Notes under the pieces: generated by a model
The model's database searches: none
What the model was told of the DNA's origin: nothing
Seen by the model: only the letters and a program-made list of their open reading frames with translations
Position numbers and translations under genes: made by a program
Shown here: positions 25,741-38,452 of the stretch, one piece after another
How positions within the stretch are numbered: the stretch's first letter is position 1
Layout of the letters: every line of letters begins with the position of its first letter
Origin: Macrotrachela quadricornifera
Lineage: Eukaryota > Rotifera > Eurotatoria > Philodinida > Philodinidae
Direction of reading: 5' to 3'
NCBI GenBank assembly: GCA_022393335.1
Contig: JAJEKB010000927.1
Span: 38,805-102,804 of the forward strand
DNA length: 64,000 nucleotides

Positions 25741-28182
25741 ATGTTAACTCGAGCATTATCACCTTTGTATCGATCGGCATTCAATCGGGTATATAAAAAT
25801 AAATTCAAATAAAATTATTGCTATTGTTCATTTTCTTAAAAGGTTTTTTTACGCAGTCTATCAGCAACTAGTTCAACAAAAAAGATTTATACTGATTATT
25901 ATGAAATTGTACAAGATATTCCACATGGAGCAAAATTACTTGTTGGAGGTATGATTATTCTTAATTTTTTTTCACTATGAAATTATTTTTTTTTTTTTGT
26001 ATTTATATAGGTTTTGGTTTATGTGGTATACCTGAACATTTAATTAAAGCATTACTTAAAACAGGACAAAAAGATTTAATAATTGTATCAAATAATTGTG
26101 GTGTTGATGATTTTGGTCTTGGTTTATTATTAAAAACTAAACAGGTTTTAATATTTTCAAATATTTATCTTTCTTGTTTTTGTAAATATATTCTTTATTT
26201 TAATAAAGATTAAACGTATGATTTCTTCATATGTTGGTGAAAATGCAGAATTTGAACGACAATATTTAAGTAAAAGATTGATTAAATATTTACTAATTTT
26301 TTTAATTATTTATTTATTATAGACGGTGAGCTTGAAGTTGAACTAACACCACAAGTATAAATTTAAATTAACCATTTTTATTTTTTGTTATAAAAAAAAA
26401 ACAATTTCTTTTTTTTTTAAATTATATAGGGAACATTAGCAGAAAAAATTCGAGCTGGTGGTGCTGGTATTCCAGCTTTTTTTACACCAACTGGTTTTGG
26501 TACATTAATTCAACAAGGTGGTGCACCAATTAAATATGATAAAAATACTAAAAAACCTATTATTGAAAGTCCAATGAAAGAAGTAAAAAGTTTTTCTTTT
26601 AATTAAAATAAAAAAAAAAGCCATATATTCTTTGTTTAATATAGATTCGAGTTTATAATGATCGACAATATGTTTTAGAAGACTCCATTATTGGTGATTA
26701 TGCTCTTGTAAAAGCTTGGAAAGCTGATCGTTTAGGAAATCTCATTTTCCAGTAAAAGAAAAAATTTTTTTATTTGAAAAAAAATATTTTATTATAGAAA
26801 ATCTGCTCGAAATTTTAATTCAACAATGTGTAAAGCTGCACGATGTACTATTGCTGAAGTTGAAGAAATTGTTGAAGTTGGAGAATTAAAACCTGATGAA
26901 ATTCATATACCAAATATATTTGTACATCGAATTATCAAAGGTGATAAATATGAAAAACGTATTGAAGTAATCATACATATATTTAAAAAGAAAAATAACG
27001 AAATATTTCGTCGTTTTTTTTTGTTAGCGTCGAACTGTACGTAAACGTGATCCAACATCATCACCATCATCATCAACTCAATTAAAAAAGAAAAAAGATG
27101 ATACAGCTAGGGAACGTATTATTCGACGAGCAGCTTTAGAATTTACAGATGGAATGTATGCAAATTTGGGTATCGGTAAGGGATAAAAATCAAAATCAAA
27201 GATAATATTTAAATATTATTTTATTTAGGAATACCAATGTTAGCTTCAAATTATATTCCGGATGGTTTAACAGTACATTTACAAAGTGAAAATGGAATTT
27301 TAGGTTTGGTAAGTATTATGTTAGGAAAATTATATGAGTTTCTTTTTTTTTCTTCTTTTAGGGACCATTTCCATATGAAGGTGAAGAAGATGCTGATTTA
27401 ATTAATGCTGGAAAAGAAACTGTAACTATTCTTCCTGGAGCATCATTTTTCTCTAGTGATGATTCATTTGCTATGATTCGTGGTGGTCATATTGATTTAA
27501 CTATGCTTGGTGCTATGCAAGTATCACGTTATGGTGATTTAGCTAATTGGATGATTCCAGGAAAATTAATTAAAGGAATGGGTGGAGCTATGGATTTAGT
27601 TGGTAGTGGTCGAACAAAAGTTGTTGTTACTATGGAACATAATGCTAAAGTAATAAGAATAAGAAAATTATTTATTCATTTCTACATTTGATTTCTAAGA
27701 GTGGAAAATGTAAAGCATGCGTTATTTTCTAAAAACTAAGAAATAGTTTGATAAATCGGACTAGTTTTCAGAACCTTGTAAATTCGGATAGAAAGATCAA
27801 AAATGAAAATGACCAATTTTATCCAAAATATTGACATATCTAATTTATATCTTATCGGTATTATTATAGGATGGTTCATCAAAAATTCTTGAATCATGTA
27901 CATTACCATTAACAGGCAAAGGTGTAGTCGATCTTATAATAACAGAAAAATGTGTTTTTCAAGTTGATGCAGAAAAAGGTTTAACATTAATTGAAGTTGC
28001 TGATGGTTATACACCAGATGATATTATTAAATTTACTGGTTGTGCAATTAATGTAAATATGAAAAATATATTTAGATTTTTTTTTAATATATAAAAATTT
28101 AATATTTGTTTTTTTTGTTTTAATTTAGATTTCTGATACTGTTAAACCAATGCAACAAGTCCAAATTAACCGAAATAAATAA
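25741..28182 (+). CDS. OXCT1: Succinyl-CoA:3-ketoacid coenzyme A transferase, mitochondrial
   Basis: SCOT activates acetoacetate with CoA from succinyl-CoA in the mitochondrial matrix, the key step of ketone body use. Thirteen exons: 25741-25788, 25843-25948, 26011-26144, 26209-26269, 26323-26354, 26430-26582, 26645-26751, 26798-26966, 27028-27175, 27229-27308, 27362-27649, 27870-28052, 28129-28182. They give 520 aa, the same length as human SCOT. Residues 1 to about 30 are Arg/Ser/Leu-rich and look like a mitochondrial presequence. The alpha half shows [36 protein letters not shown] and [14 protein letters not shown]. The beta half shows [14 protein letters not shown] and [15 protein letters not shown], with the catalytic Glu at about residue 340, then [18 protein letters not shown]. 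All expected motifs are intact. Confidence 0.97.
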
Positions 28183-28388
28183 TTGGTTTTGCCTTATTAC
28201 ACTTATGTAGAATGAACAATATTTTTTTCTTTTTCTTTTCCCATTTTGTGCCAGATGTTTAGTTTTGTTACTAATAAAATAAGATCGATGGATTAAATTA
28301 AATAATAGACGAGTATATCATATGATAAATCAAATGAAAATATAAAAGCTTAAAAGATTTTCTATTAATTATAAATAGGAATAAAAAT

Positions 28389-29423
28389 ATGAAAATATCA
28401 TTTCATTTATTGATATGGATTATCTATTCGAAAGTATTTATTATTGACACACATACAGATCATTCATTGATGAATTTAAAAAATCCTAATATTTATCTTC
28501 AAAGATCAATATATTGTATAACAGTAATTCAAGCTGATAATTGGAAAATTGAAGATTTTATAGGCAATGATATTGCAGGAATTATGTTAAATTTACCTTG
28601 GTAAGAATATTTCATCCTTCGGAAGAAGCAGATATTTTTGATATTATGTAAAACATGTTTAGATTAAATAAGATTATCGTATATAGATATTTACATAATT
28701 GATTTTTATCTATGATAATACACCTTCTTATCTTACATAAATTTACAAGGGGAAATTTCTAATTGATCCACCTATACTGTGCGAGAATTTCTCTGAAGGA
28801 GTCTGATGTTTTAACGAAATCAGAGTTTTGCAAAATCTTCATATCTCAATCAAATCACAGTTAGTTACACCAAATATTGATTTATTTATTTATCATCATT
28901 TAAAAGATTATCCTGATAAAACAAAATTTGGTCTTGGTTTAGGTTTAATTGATATAAATGGTCAATATAAACGTGCTTGGAGTTTACGGGCATTACTAAC
29001 CAAATCGTTTTAATACTAATTCAAATAAATTATCATGTGGTCTTGAAAATATTCCATATGTTATACTCAAACGAACTATACATCCATTTAATGAACATTC
29101 TTCAACGACACGACCATTTCCACATGGTTATAGAATTGACAGAACATGGGAATTATTTTGTGAATAACAAGCAAATAAAAAACTTATTTTTGAATGTATA
29201 CGAACAATTGATAAAAGAAAAATTTCCTAGTGTTAATTAAAATTGTAAAAATCAAGAAGCATGGGGACCATTAGGTTGTGTTTATATAGATCAGAAAACA
29301 AATCCAAATACTATGGTTATCTACCGTTATCAATCAGGTTCGGATTATTTTATTTCACTAGATAAAAATTGTGAGCATACAATTAATGAAGATCTTCTTG
29401 GTTATGTTTTTAATCAAAGTTAA
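28389..29423 (+). pseudogene. Decayed secreted protein gene with DUF5648-like C-terminal module
   Basis: The ATG at 28389 begins a hydrophobic signal-like segment, then VIQADNWKIEDFIGNDIAGI up to a donor at 28603 (TGG|GTAAGA). After a probable intron, coding resumes near 28818 (TPNIDLFIYHHLKDYPDKT, GLGLGLIDINGQYKRAW), which resembles the end of a glycosidase-like fold. In shifted frames follow ENIPYVILKRTIHPFNEHSS, FPHGYRIDRTWELFCE-stop, KLIFECIRT, and finally WGPLGCVYIDQ, VIYRYQSGSDYFISLDKN and DLLGYVF ending at TAA 29421-29423. The last part resembles repeat modules (DUF5648 type) of bdelloid secreted proteins. In-frame stops and at least two frame changes argue for a pseudogene. The glycosidase reading is tentative. 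Confidence 0.55.
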
Positions 29424-29949
29424 TGAAAATACACAAAGGATATTAATAAGAACGTTTAAATTTATCTTTCTTTACTATGCAATTTTTGCCAAAGTGAGGG
29501 CTTGTTTCAAAGGTATGATCCAACTTTTTCTATCAAGTGGCTCATTTAATAGTTTTATTTTGAAAGAGTATGCCAAAATGCAGGATATCACAGAATCCTT
29601 TTTTGATTTAAGCGTTGTTTCTAATAAATATGCAAACGCTTATATAAAAGGCTACTATCTGTTGAAAGTTTTATTGTCCCTTGTTTAATGAATATCCCTG
29701 GCACGAAATCGATTTTTGAGCAGTCTAATGTTAACAAGAAAACTTTTCTCAATGATAAAAAATTTTTGAAATGATATTTTACTCGTAAGTCGAATTAGGT
29801 GAGACTAGAAACAACCCAAAAGAGTACGGACTCATATGCCTTTTTTCCGAATTCATAATCACTTCAGTAGATCTTCTAGCTATGGTACGGTTTTGACAAA
29901 AGTATCGAATAATGAAAATTTTGCCCATATGTAGATGTCATAATCTTTA

Positions 29950-30100
29950 GTACACACTAAGCGTTTCAGCGAAAACCGATGTATCTTTCTTACAATAATG
30001 AATTTGCAAGAAATATTCGCATTTCATGGAGAGTTCAATACAAATCGAGTTTTCGTGCAAAAACGGAATATCTGTTTTTGCTGAAACTTTTAATGTATAC
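29950..30100. repeat. Foldback element, about 150 bp
   Basis: Arms 29950-29984 and 30066-30100 are imperfect inverted copies: gtacacactaa..gtttcagcgaaaa on the left against the complement of tttttgctgaaac..ttaatgtatac on the right. The centre is about 80 bp. It resembles a small MITE or a collapsed terminal-inverted-repeat element. No target duplication was resolved. Confidence 0.5.
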
Positions 30101-31582
30101 CAAGGATCATAAAATCTACATATAAATAAAATTTCATTATTCAATATATTTGTCAATACCTTACCATAAACTGAAGATTCACTAAAATGATCATAACTGT
30201 AAAAGAAAGGTATATAGGCTTTTTCTAGTTTCCCTAGGTCCTACTTAAAGACAAACTATTCCATCGAAAGCTTTATTTTATTCAAAATCTTTTATAAAGA
30301 TTTCTCATATAAACAGATGTTTCTATCAATCAACACATTCGTTGATGATGCGCATCGAAAATCTTAATCATTCATCCGATAATTAAATTCATTTTTTAAC
30401 ATTTATATCCATATGTTTATCATTCATTCCAATAAAACAAGTTAGTTACACTTAATTGTCTTGATTTATGGATATCGTTTCCAAAACAAAAAAAAAAAAA
30501 AAAAGATTCCATAGGAGGTATTCTCAATAAATAGAATCATTTTTTCTTTATTTTTATTATCAAATAAACCGTCAATTTTGTCTTATATTATTTCACCAAT
30601 AGTAAATGAGAAAGACAAGAAAAAAAAATTTCTTATCACCAATCACGCATGTCATTGTACATTTTTAATGCTAGTGTCGCAACTTGATCGAATGGAAATA
30701 TTCGTATAAGAATAACGACAAGCATCTTTAATTTTACCATTTGTCGAACAGCTGTCGCGAACAAAAAAAAAAGAAAGAAAGAAGACAAATTTGCTTTTTG
30801 AAATTTGAGACCATTCATGCTTCTTTTCAAAATATATATATATGTGTGTGTGTGAAAAAAGAGAATGTCGTTGTATATGTACACATTCTCCAAAAAAAAA
30901 TAAAAAATTGATGGCATCATGAACCTTACATTGGCACTGATTCGATGATGATAGACAAGAATCTGTTCTTTATGTATATGTGTACACACATAGAGCACAG
31001 CTGTTTACTGTCAATTATCTTCGTATATAGCCTATGCACATAGATATCAAGGAAATCACAAGGGAGAGAAAGAAATGAATAAAAAAAAAATATAGTGGCA
31101 TATATAATCATAGTAGATGCATCCACTTGTTCTTTTACATCTCGTGTCGAGTAGAAATATACAGAACACAATGATTATCAACATATAATATATATATATA
31201 AAAAAAAAACAGAAGAATTTTTTTTTTCTTTTTTTTTTTTTAATACTCTCTCAACACCGATTGGTTGACATTTGTCACACATAGTTTTCTATCGCCTATC
31301 GTTCAACATATATAATTTTCTTGTTAGGAAAAAAAAAATCAAAATTGACGTGTCAAACAACAGACATAGTATCAACTAGAGAGACAAAAAAAAGGAAGAA
31401 AAAATTGTTTAAGTATGTATATGTTATTGTTGTAATACGATTAAAATTCGATCTTCTCTTTCTATTGAATATTCAACCCGCCTTAGTCAAGGATTAGTCT
31501 ATATGATTTCAAAATTCGTTTAATAAAAAAATTGCTTTTTTTTTTTGTCTACATTTGATTTGAAATCGTAGACGATGAGGAA

Positions 31583-31620
31583 GAGAGACAGAGAGAGAGA
31601 GAGAAAGAGAAAGAGAAAAA
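31583..31620 (+). repeat. GA-rich microsatellite
   Basis: GAGA and GAAA units just upstream of the SIX1/2 gene. It may be simple slippage sequence; GA tracts can also bind GAGA-type factors, which is not shown here. Confidence 0.7.
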
Positions 31621-31743
31621 GAGTTAATCATTTGTTCTTTCTCTTTATCATGCATCGTTTCTTCAATCAATCGATCGATTGATGTCTGTTACTATTAACA
31701 AGAAAAGAAACTAAATCTTTTTTTTTCGCTAGTTCTTTTTCTA

Positions 31744-32742
31744 ATGCTTGAAAGCAATCCGATACCAACAACGACAATCACTGGTGGTTTCACTAACATC
31801 AGTACACCAGCAATAAGCAATACAATAGGTAGTATATTTACACCTGAACAAGTTGCATGTGTTTGTGAAGTACTTCAACAAAGTAATGATATTCAACGGC
31901 TCGGTAATAATTTTTTATTTTATTTTACTTTAAATATCAATCTACTCAGAAAAAAAAACACAAGAAATTTCGTTTTTTTTTTTAAGGTGATTTTTTATGG
32001 ACATTACCAACATGTGAACCATTTCATAATCATGAAAGTGTTGTTAAAGCTAAAGCAATTGTTGCATTTCGTCGTGGAAATTATCGTGAATTATATAATA
32101 TTCTTGAACGTTATCAATTTGCTCCATGTAGTCATCCACAATTACAACAATTATGGTTACAAGCACATTATAATGAAGCTGAAAAATTACGTGGAAGACC
32201 ATTAGGTGCTGTTGGAAAATATCGTGTAAGAAGAAAATTTCCATTACCACGTACAATATGGGATGGTGAAGAAACAAGTTATTGTTTTAAAGAAAAATCT
32301 CGAAATATTTTACGTGATTGGTATATACATAATCCATATCCATCACCACGAGAAAAACGTGAATTATCTGAAGCAACTAGTTTAACAACAACACAAGTAT
32401 CAAATTGGTTTAAAAATCGACGACAACGTGATCGAGCATCCGAAACAACTGATAGGTTTTTATTTAAAATTAGAACAAAAAAAACAATTTTTTTTTTATA
32501 TATTTCCTTTTATTTCTAGAAAAACTATTGATATGAGTCCTTCACATAATGATGATAATTCATTAGATGATCTTGGATCAACGGGTAGTGAACCAACAAC
32601 AACAATAACATCATCAAAAGCTTTTCAATTTGATTATAATAATCCACAATATCATCATTATCATCATCATCATCATCATATGAAATCAACAACAGATATT
32701 CTTGATTCGGGAGGAGTTTTTAAAGATTATCATTCACTTTAA
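31744..32742 (+). CDS. SIX1/2: SIX1/2-type homeobox transcription factor
   Basis: A sine oculis-family regulator acting in the nucleus with EYA co-factors in eye, muscle and sensory development. Three exons (31744-31903, 31987-32455, 32520-32742) encode 283 aa. The SIX domain (about residues 32-144) starts [19 protein letters not shown] and ends [19 protein letters not shown]. The homeodomain (about 145-204) contains [20 protein letters not shown] and [18 protein letters not shown]. The [11 protein letters not shown] start is the SIX1/2 form, not SIX3/6 or SIX4/5. The C-terminal tail is short, Ser/Thr-rich and has a His run. The upstream TTTTTTTTTCGCTAG may be a trans-splice acceptor. The gene is flanked by more than 2 kb of non-coding DNA on both sides. 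Confidence 0.96.
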
Positions 32743-35217
32743 AATATCTTTTTTTTTTCTTTTTCTCTCTTTGTATTTTCAATGGGATCAGATAAAAAAA
32801 AATAACATGAAAATGACTAATCATTTTTTCTTTTGTTTAGCACGATATGTAAATATTTAATTTCTAAGTGCTTTGTGTATATATAAACTTGAAATATGAG
32901 ATGTGTCTTTCGTGTTAAAGGACAAATTGCGTGATGATGACTCGAAATCGGATCTAATCGATGAGAAAAAGAGGAGAAAAAAAAAAGAAAGCATATATAT
33001 AGTATTTTATTTTGTTATTCTTGGAATGAGACAGAACAACTATTGATAAGGCTTCAACATCGATTATTGAATGCATAACGATTGATAGAAGTTTATCTTT
33101 CTTCATGTTTACGTCATATGTAGAGTAGTATCAAGTTTCGTTGTCTTGTCAATCAAAAAATTCTTTATTTAAAAAAAAAAAAGAAAAAACTAACACTTTT
33201 TCTTATCAATCTATAAGAAAATCAATGATATCCATTGAAGAAAATGAATTAATAGAAATAATCATGCTGAGCAATTCTCACACCTTTTTCTTTTTCATCT
33301 TTCTCTAATAGTTGATCGAAAGATGATAACCATCTATATACATATATATATGTATATCATTGAAAGAATACATTAGAGTGAACTTATTCTGTTGTTACTT
33401 GTTAGCAAATATTTTAATCCGATTGACTTTGTATTTATGTGCTTCTGTCGGTAAAATGATCAAAGTATAATTTATTTAACTAACTAATAATGAAGTACTA
33501 CTCGTGTTCTTCTTTTTTTTTTCTTGTTGTTGATAATAAAGAAAATTTTTTAAAAAAATATTTTTTTGATCATTTTTATTCTTGATGAGAAATAATTTAT
33601 TTCACACCTATATATATAGAAAACATATTCTATTCGAATAAGGGTAAGTCAATATTTACATATTGAAAAGCTAGCTAATCAATTATCTAAAAAATTTTCG
33701 TTTTTCTTCCCTTGTTTTATTCACATTGATCCATTCTCAATCAATATATTGACATATCGATCAACGAAAAGATAATCATTTTATTCTGCTTATTATTATC
33801 ATCAGGTGATGGGATCAATTTCCTGTTAACACCTACATATACCTTTTAGTTTAAGTAGAATATATATATACATAATTTATTTGAATAAAATTTTATTTAT
33901 TTTTTTTCTTTTTCATATATTTATAAGAGACTATCGTCAGAACATATGGTAAATGATGAATCTTGAATTACAAAAAAAAAAAAATAAGTGATCTATAATA
34001 TGTCCATCGGCTCTATTCTTCTATGTTTGTTTACAAGAGAAATAACTCTATTGTATTTCATTGGTTTCTGTTAAAAGCTTTTTTCTCCTGAAAACAAAGA
34101 TTTTATCAATATTAACAATTCAATATTACGATCTTTTAATTTATAATTCTCATATTCCTTTTTATATTTGATTGTTTTTAAAGAAAAGAAAATTCTATAT
34201 TAAGATGATTAAACAACTAAGGATTCAATTTCAATCTATTTAAGTCTTGAAAAATCTATAAATAACTTTCAATTAAATTTAATATATGCTTCAAAATTTA
34301 TTAATAATAATATTTGTTTGTTTTTTTTATTTATTAAATGTGAATATAATAAAATGTTTTTGTACTCATAGTTTGCTCTTATATAATATCAAGAATATTA
34401 AAAAATGATGTTTCTTTCTTCTTTTCTTTTTGACATGAGGTGACTTTGATGATACAAAAAAGTCTTTCTAGCAAAAATCCTATGAGATTATAAAGTAAGA
34501 AATAATAGAGCCGGTTGTATTATAAATGAAAACTTTCAGTGAATCCCTTGATGAAAAAATAATAATTAGTTTGTGTTATAAGGAATATAAAAAGGATTAA
34601 ATGATATACGTATATATATATATATATATATTAATATTCTTCTATATATCAAAGATTGAATCAATTTAATTTACTGTTTAATATATATGTTATGTCATTT
34701 ATGATATATTCGAGATGAAATAGAAGTGTTATTTAGTATCTTTTTAATTTATTGTAATACAAGAGTAAAGAAATAGAAGAAGAAAATTTCAGATTATAAT
34801 TTTAACATGATATAAGGAAGTTGTTTGCTTCATCATCAATGTAGAAAGTCTTTTTTTTCTTCTTATAATGTCGTCATGTCCGTTCTCGTCGTCTACGGTA
34901 GAGTAATCTTGTCATCTTCGGTTTTTTTTTTCTTCTTCTTCTTCTTCTCTTTTCATACCAGATCTTGTCTCTTGATGAAAAAGGAAAACGTGAGAGAAAG
35001 AAATGCGCAAAAAAATGTTTTACTTGTGTATGTTCGCATTACCCTTCAATCTTTTCTTTTCATTTCTATAAACTTCATCATTGAGATGACGAGTTAAGAA
35101 AAAAAAAATAAGAAGAAACTAGAAAATTATTTCTTTAACAACAAAGTTCATATTGAACAAGTAGCAATAAAAAAAAGAAACAAACTAACAAAATATTTAT
35201 TTTATTCATTAAACTCT
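32743..35217. other. Long non-coding interval between SIX1/2 and RD3
   Basis: About 2.5 kb, AT-rich, with a 20-bp TA run at 34611-34630 and homopolymers. No coding frame is supported. It should hold the SIX1/2 3' UTR, the RD3 promoter and possibly enhancers. Confidence 0.5.
34611..34630. repeat. (TA)10 microsatellite
   Basis: Uninterrupted TA dinucleotides in non-coding sequence. Confidence 0.9.
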
Positions 35218-35907
35218 ATGGCATTTACTAATTTATTTCGTCGTCATTCAAATTCAAATGAAGCTCAAGGAGCTAATTATGCTTGTATGGATGAAAATGC
35301 TATAGCTGAAACATTATTAGATGAACTTGAAACGCAATGTCAAAATGTATTAACATCATCAAAAACAAAACGTAATTCAGAAACATTAGAACATTCAGGT
35401 GGTTTACTTGCATCAACATATAGTTCATCAGGCAAACGACATTCATCTGTTGATTATTCATGGTTAACTCCACATAATAATCTTTTACAAACAACAATTG
35501 AATTATATCATCTACCGGATATAATAAAAATGGAATTAAGTGAATTAATTCATAATGTATCACCTGAAGATTGTACATCTGTTGTTAATACTTTTCGTCG
35601 ACAAATCCGTTCTCAACCAAAAGGTACAACACCTGAAAATATCATTGCTTTATTTCGTAAAACCTTAGCTGATTATATTGATCAAAAACAAAAAAATCGT
35701 TCAAATTCAAATGAAACATTAAAATCTAATGAAGGAAATAATATATCATCAAAAACAATTAGTTCATTAGTACGACATAATCGTGTTTTACCAAAACATC
35801 AATCTGAAGATGAACAACATTCAATTGCTGAATTAACACAAATTTCTTTAACATCACAATCAAATGAATCAACTACAGCTAAACCTCGTTCAAACACTTG
35901 TATATAA
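35218..35907 (+). CDS. RD3: RD3-family protein (retinal degeneration 3-like)
   Basis: A single-exon gene of 229 aa. The N-terminus (ENAIAETLLDELETQCQNV) matches the RD3 helix MVLETLMMELTGQM. SSVDYSWL is the RD3 hallmark (human GVDYSWL). LPDIIKMELSELIHNVSPED and VVNTFRRQIRSQP match the [21 protein letters not shown] and ILRFRQLLAEQEP region, and IIALFRKTLADYIDQ the following helix. The last 70 residues are Ser/Asn-rich. In vertebrates RD3 binds and inhibits retinal membrane guanylate cyclases and guides their traffic; an invertebrate role is inferred only. Absence of introns is notable beside intron-rich neighbours. Confidence 0.85.
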   Translation: MAFTNLFRRHSNSNEAQGANYACMDENAIAETLLDELETQCQNVLTSSKTKRNSETLEHSGGLLASTYSSSGKRHSSVDYSWLTPHNNLLQTTIELYHLPDIIKMELSELIHNVSPEDCTSVVNTFRRQIRSQPKGTTPENIIALFRKTLADYIDQKQKNRSNSNETLKSNEGNNISSKTISSLVRHNRVLPKHQSEDEQHSIAELTQISLTSQSNESTTAKPRSNTCI

Positions 35908-37731
35908 AAACTAAACCAATAATTATTTATTAGTATTATAGATTTTCTTTTGTTTTTCTTTCATGTTTGTAGATAGTTCATATCATTAATGTTATTATAA
36001 AATAACAAAAAATGCAACTTTGTTGTCTGTGTATATGTGTGTGTGTGATTTTTTTTAAATACAAAAAAAAAAAAGAAAATCATATATTCCGATGCATTAG
36101 TATGGAAAGCAAAAAAAAATTATATATCTATTGATGTATGAGAGTAAAAATCAGAAATATATTCATATAGTTAATATGACATCAGGAAATTGAGACATAA
36201 TAATTATTAGATACAAAAAAAGGGAAAATGTTTTTCCTTATAGTAGAATTTCCTGAAAAAAATTTCTTGTCTATATGTCAGAATAAATTTTTTAAAAAAC
36301 TTATCATTTAATTATAGTTTAGAAAATATACAATAATATTAACATTTTAAATATATTTTTAGAAAATTAATTATACATTCATAACAACATTTGATATGGT
36401 CTGTTATTTAATGTTTTGTCAGTTTTTAACTATTGATTATTACATATTCTACAAAAATGTCAAATGTAGTACATTTATTATAGAAGAAAAAAATGATTTT
36501 TAAGTGTATACATTAATGTTATATAAGAAACTGTTTGATATATGTTAATATATCGATTGAAATATGTCATAGTCGGGTCATCGACTTTTGATATAATTGT
36601 TACTAATGAGAAAAATTTTGTATATTATTATTCGAGCATAATTTTACAATCGTTCGTAAAGTTTTTTCTAATTTCCGTTTATATTGTTACATTATATTTC
36701 TTATTTTATCACTGGTAAATTTTCTTTTTGAAAATAAAAATATGCTTGATTAAGACAGGATTTCATGCGGAAGAAATGTCTGATTTTATATTATAGAAAG
36801 CTTCTTCTTTTACTTTTTGTTGAGAAGAACTGAACTTCAACTTCGAATACAATTCACTTTATCATGAGTAAGAAAAACAAACTTTTTTTTTCATTAAATT
36901 CGAAAAGACAATTTTGAATACGTAGGAATTAATATACATCGATATTGAGATAGATTTAAAATTAAAATATAAGAAATATTTTGTTTATGTTCTTTTCGGA
37001 CATTATTTTTTATAAGAATATAAAAAGTACTTTTTTTTTAAAGATACATTTGAATAATTTATAACGATAAAAGTATAAAATTAATAAATCATTAGAATAA
37101 TAGATTTAAGATTTCAGTCGGATAAAATCTTGTAATTGAAGGATTTATCGGTTCAATTGATTAAATCCAAACTCATTTAATTAAAAACAATGGATTATCT
37201 TCTATCTTCTTAAAAGCGCTATATATATTTGACTATTACTACTTGTAAAAAGAAAAATTCGATTTCATTAATTATATAAAATTAAAAGAATCATATATTC
37301 GAATAAATAATCCTGGCTTTTTTATTTAGAGCAAAAAAGAAAAAAAAGAAAGAAGTTTTAAAACACATCAAATTTTAGTTAAAATACACGCCATAACAAC
37401 AACCAATAATAAGAATGAACAATCAAGAAATAACCACGCGTAACTAATGATTTTATTATGAAAGAAAACAGATCATATAAAGAGTTTATACGTATGTGTG
37501 TGCACAGTGAGAATATAAAAAAAAGAAAAGAAAGCCATATGAGATAATAAATAAATCAGATACGATGTGTTTGGCTTTGTTTTGTTTTTTAAAATGGAAT
37601 GAAAAAAGAAAATATAATGAAATATACTCAATCAAAAATTATAAATTTAATAAAAGAAAAATGAAGTTAAAGTCATTATAATCATTAACATATGTATCTA
37701 TATATCTATATATATTTTTAAAGATCTTTAA
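35908..37731. other. Intergenic interval (convergent 3' ends)
   Basis: AT-rich sequence between RD3 (plus) and clathrin light chain (minus), holding both 3' UTRs. No further gene was seen. Confidence 0.5.
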
Positions 37732-38452
37732 TTATTTTCCACTTATATGTTGTTGTTTTAATTGAAGTAAAACACCTCTATAACGTGTTAAATCTTTTTG
37801 TGAACGATTATTTTTTGGATTAAAATCACATAAACTTGTTATTTTGTCCCAATCACTAACTTTACCATTTGATGTTGTTAAATTATTATTTCCATTATTA
37901 AATAAATCATCTTCTAATGTACGATTATTTGAACGATTTTGTCCTTTTGTACGTTCTAATTGTTCAATACGTTGTTTATAAAAATCATCTAATTCTTTTT
38001 TAGCTTGTTCACGCATTTCTTTACGTTTTACATCTTCCTCTGTATCTTTTTTAGTAATACGTGCTGTAAATTCTTCTCTCCATTTTCGAATTTTTTCGGG
38101 TTCATTCATTTCTGATAATGCTTGATATTGTGAACCATCTGATGGTGTTGGTGAATAATTTCTATCCATTTGTGTAAATGGTGAATGTGTACCTAAAAAT
38201 AATTTATAAAAATAAATAAATAAATAAATAATTATTATTACCATTTGTTAAAAGATTATTATCTGTTGATTTTGTATAAAATGGATCATCATATGAATTT
38301 GAATCTGTATTACCTGTAATATCACCTAATTCACGTTTTTCACGTTCAAGAAATTCAGCAGCTGGATCTTCTTCATTAAAATTATAGAAATTATTTGATG
38401 TATCATCATTAACATTAACATTTTCAGTATTAAATGGATCGTCAAAAGCCAT
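37732..38452 (-). CDS. CLTA/CLTB: Clathrin light chain
   Basis: Two exons (38452-38242, 38192-37732) encode 223 aa, close to the usual 210-248. The N-terminus is acidic (MAFDDPF) and holds NEEDPAAEFLEREKRELGDI, the conserved clathrin light chain block that binds Hip1-type partners. A long charged helix follows (MNEPEKIRKWREEFTARITK, KEMREQAKKELDDFYKQR), the heavy-chain-binding coiled coil. The C-terminal part contains VSDWDKITSLCDFNPK and DLTRYRGVLLQLKQ, both family motifs. The protein coats vesicles at the plasma membrane and trans-Golgi with clathrin heavy chain and regulates lattice assembly. The gene appears intact. Confidence 0.94.

Larger units (their letters stand above)
29424..31743. 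other. Long non-coding interval upstream of SIX1/2
   Basis: About 2.3 kb without a convincing gene. It contains a palindromic element at 29950-30100, T/A runs, a GT/TA microsatellite near 30834-30853 and a GA-rich tract at 31583-31620. The part next to SIX1/2 presumably holds its promoter. Confidence 0.5.

Noticed and set aside
29371..29688. Frame overlapping the end of the decayed secreted-protein gene
   Set aside because: It begins out of frame with the recognisable WGPLGCVYID/DLLGYVF segment and has no motif of its own.
30636..31171. Minus-strand frames with hydrophobic stretches upstream of SIX1/2
   Set aside because: They translate simple TA/GT and T-rich DNA; no splice or homology support.
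34825..35097. Frame upstream of RD3
   Set aside because: It contains long Phe/Ser runs from TTC/CTT repeats and looks like 5' non-coding DNA.
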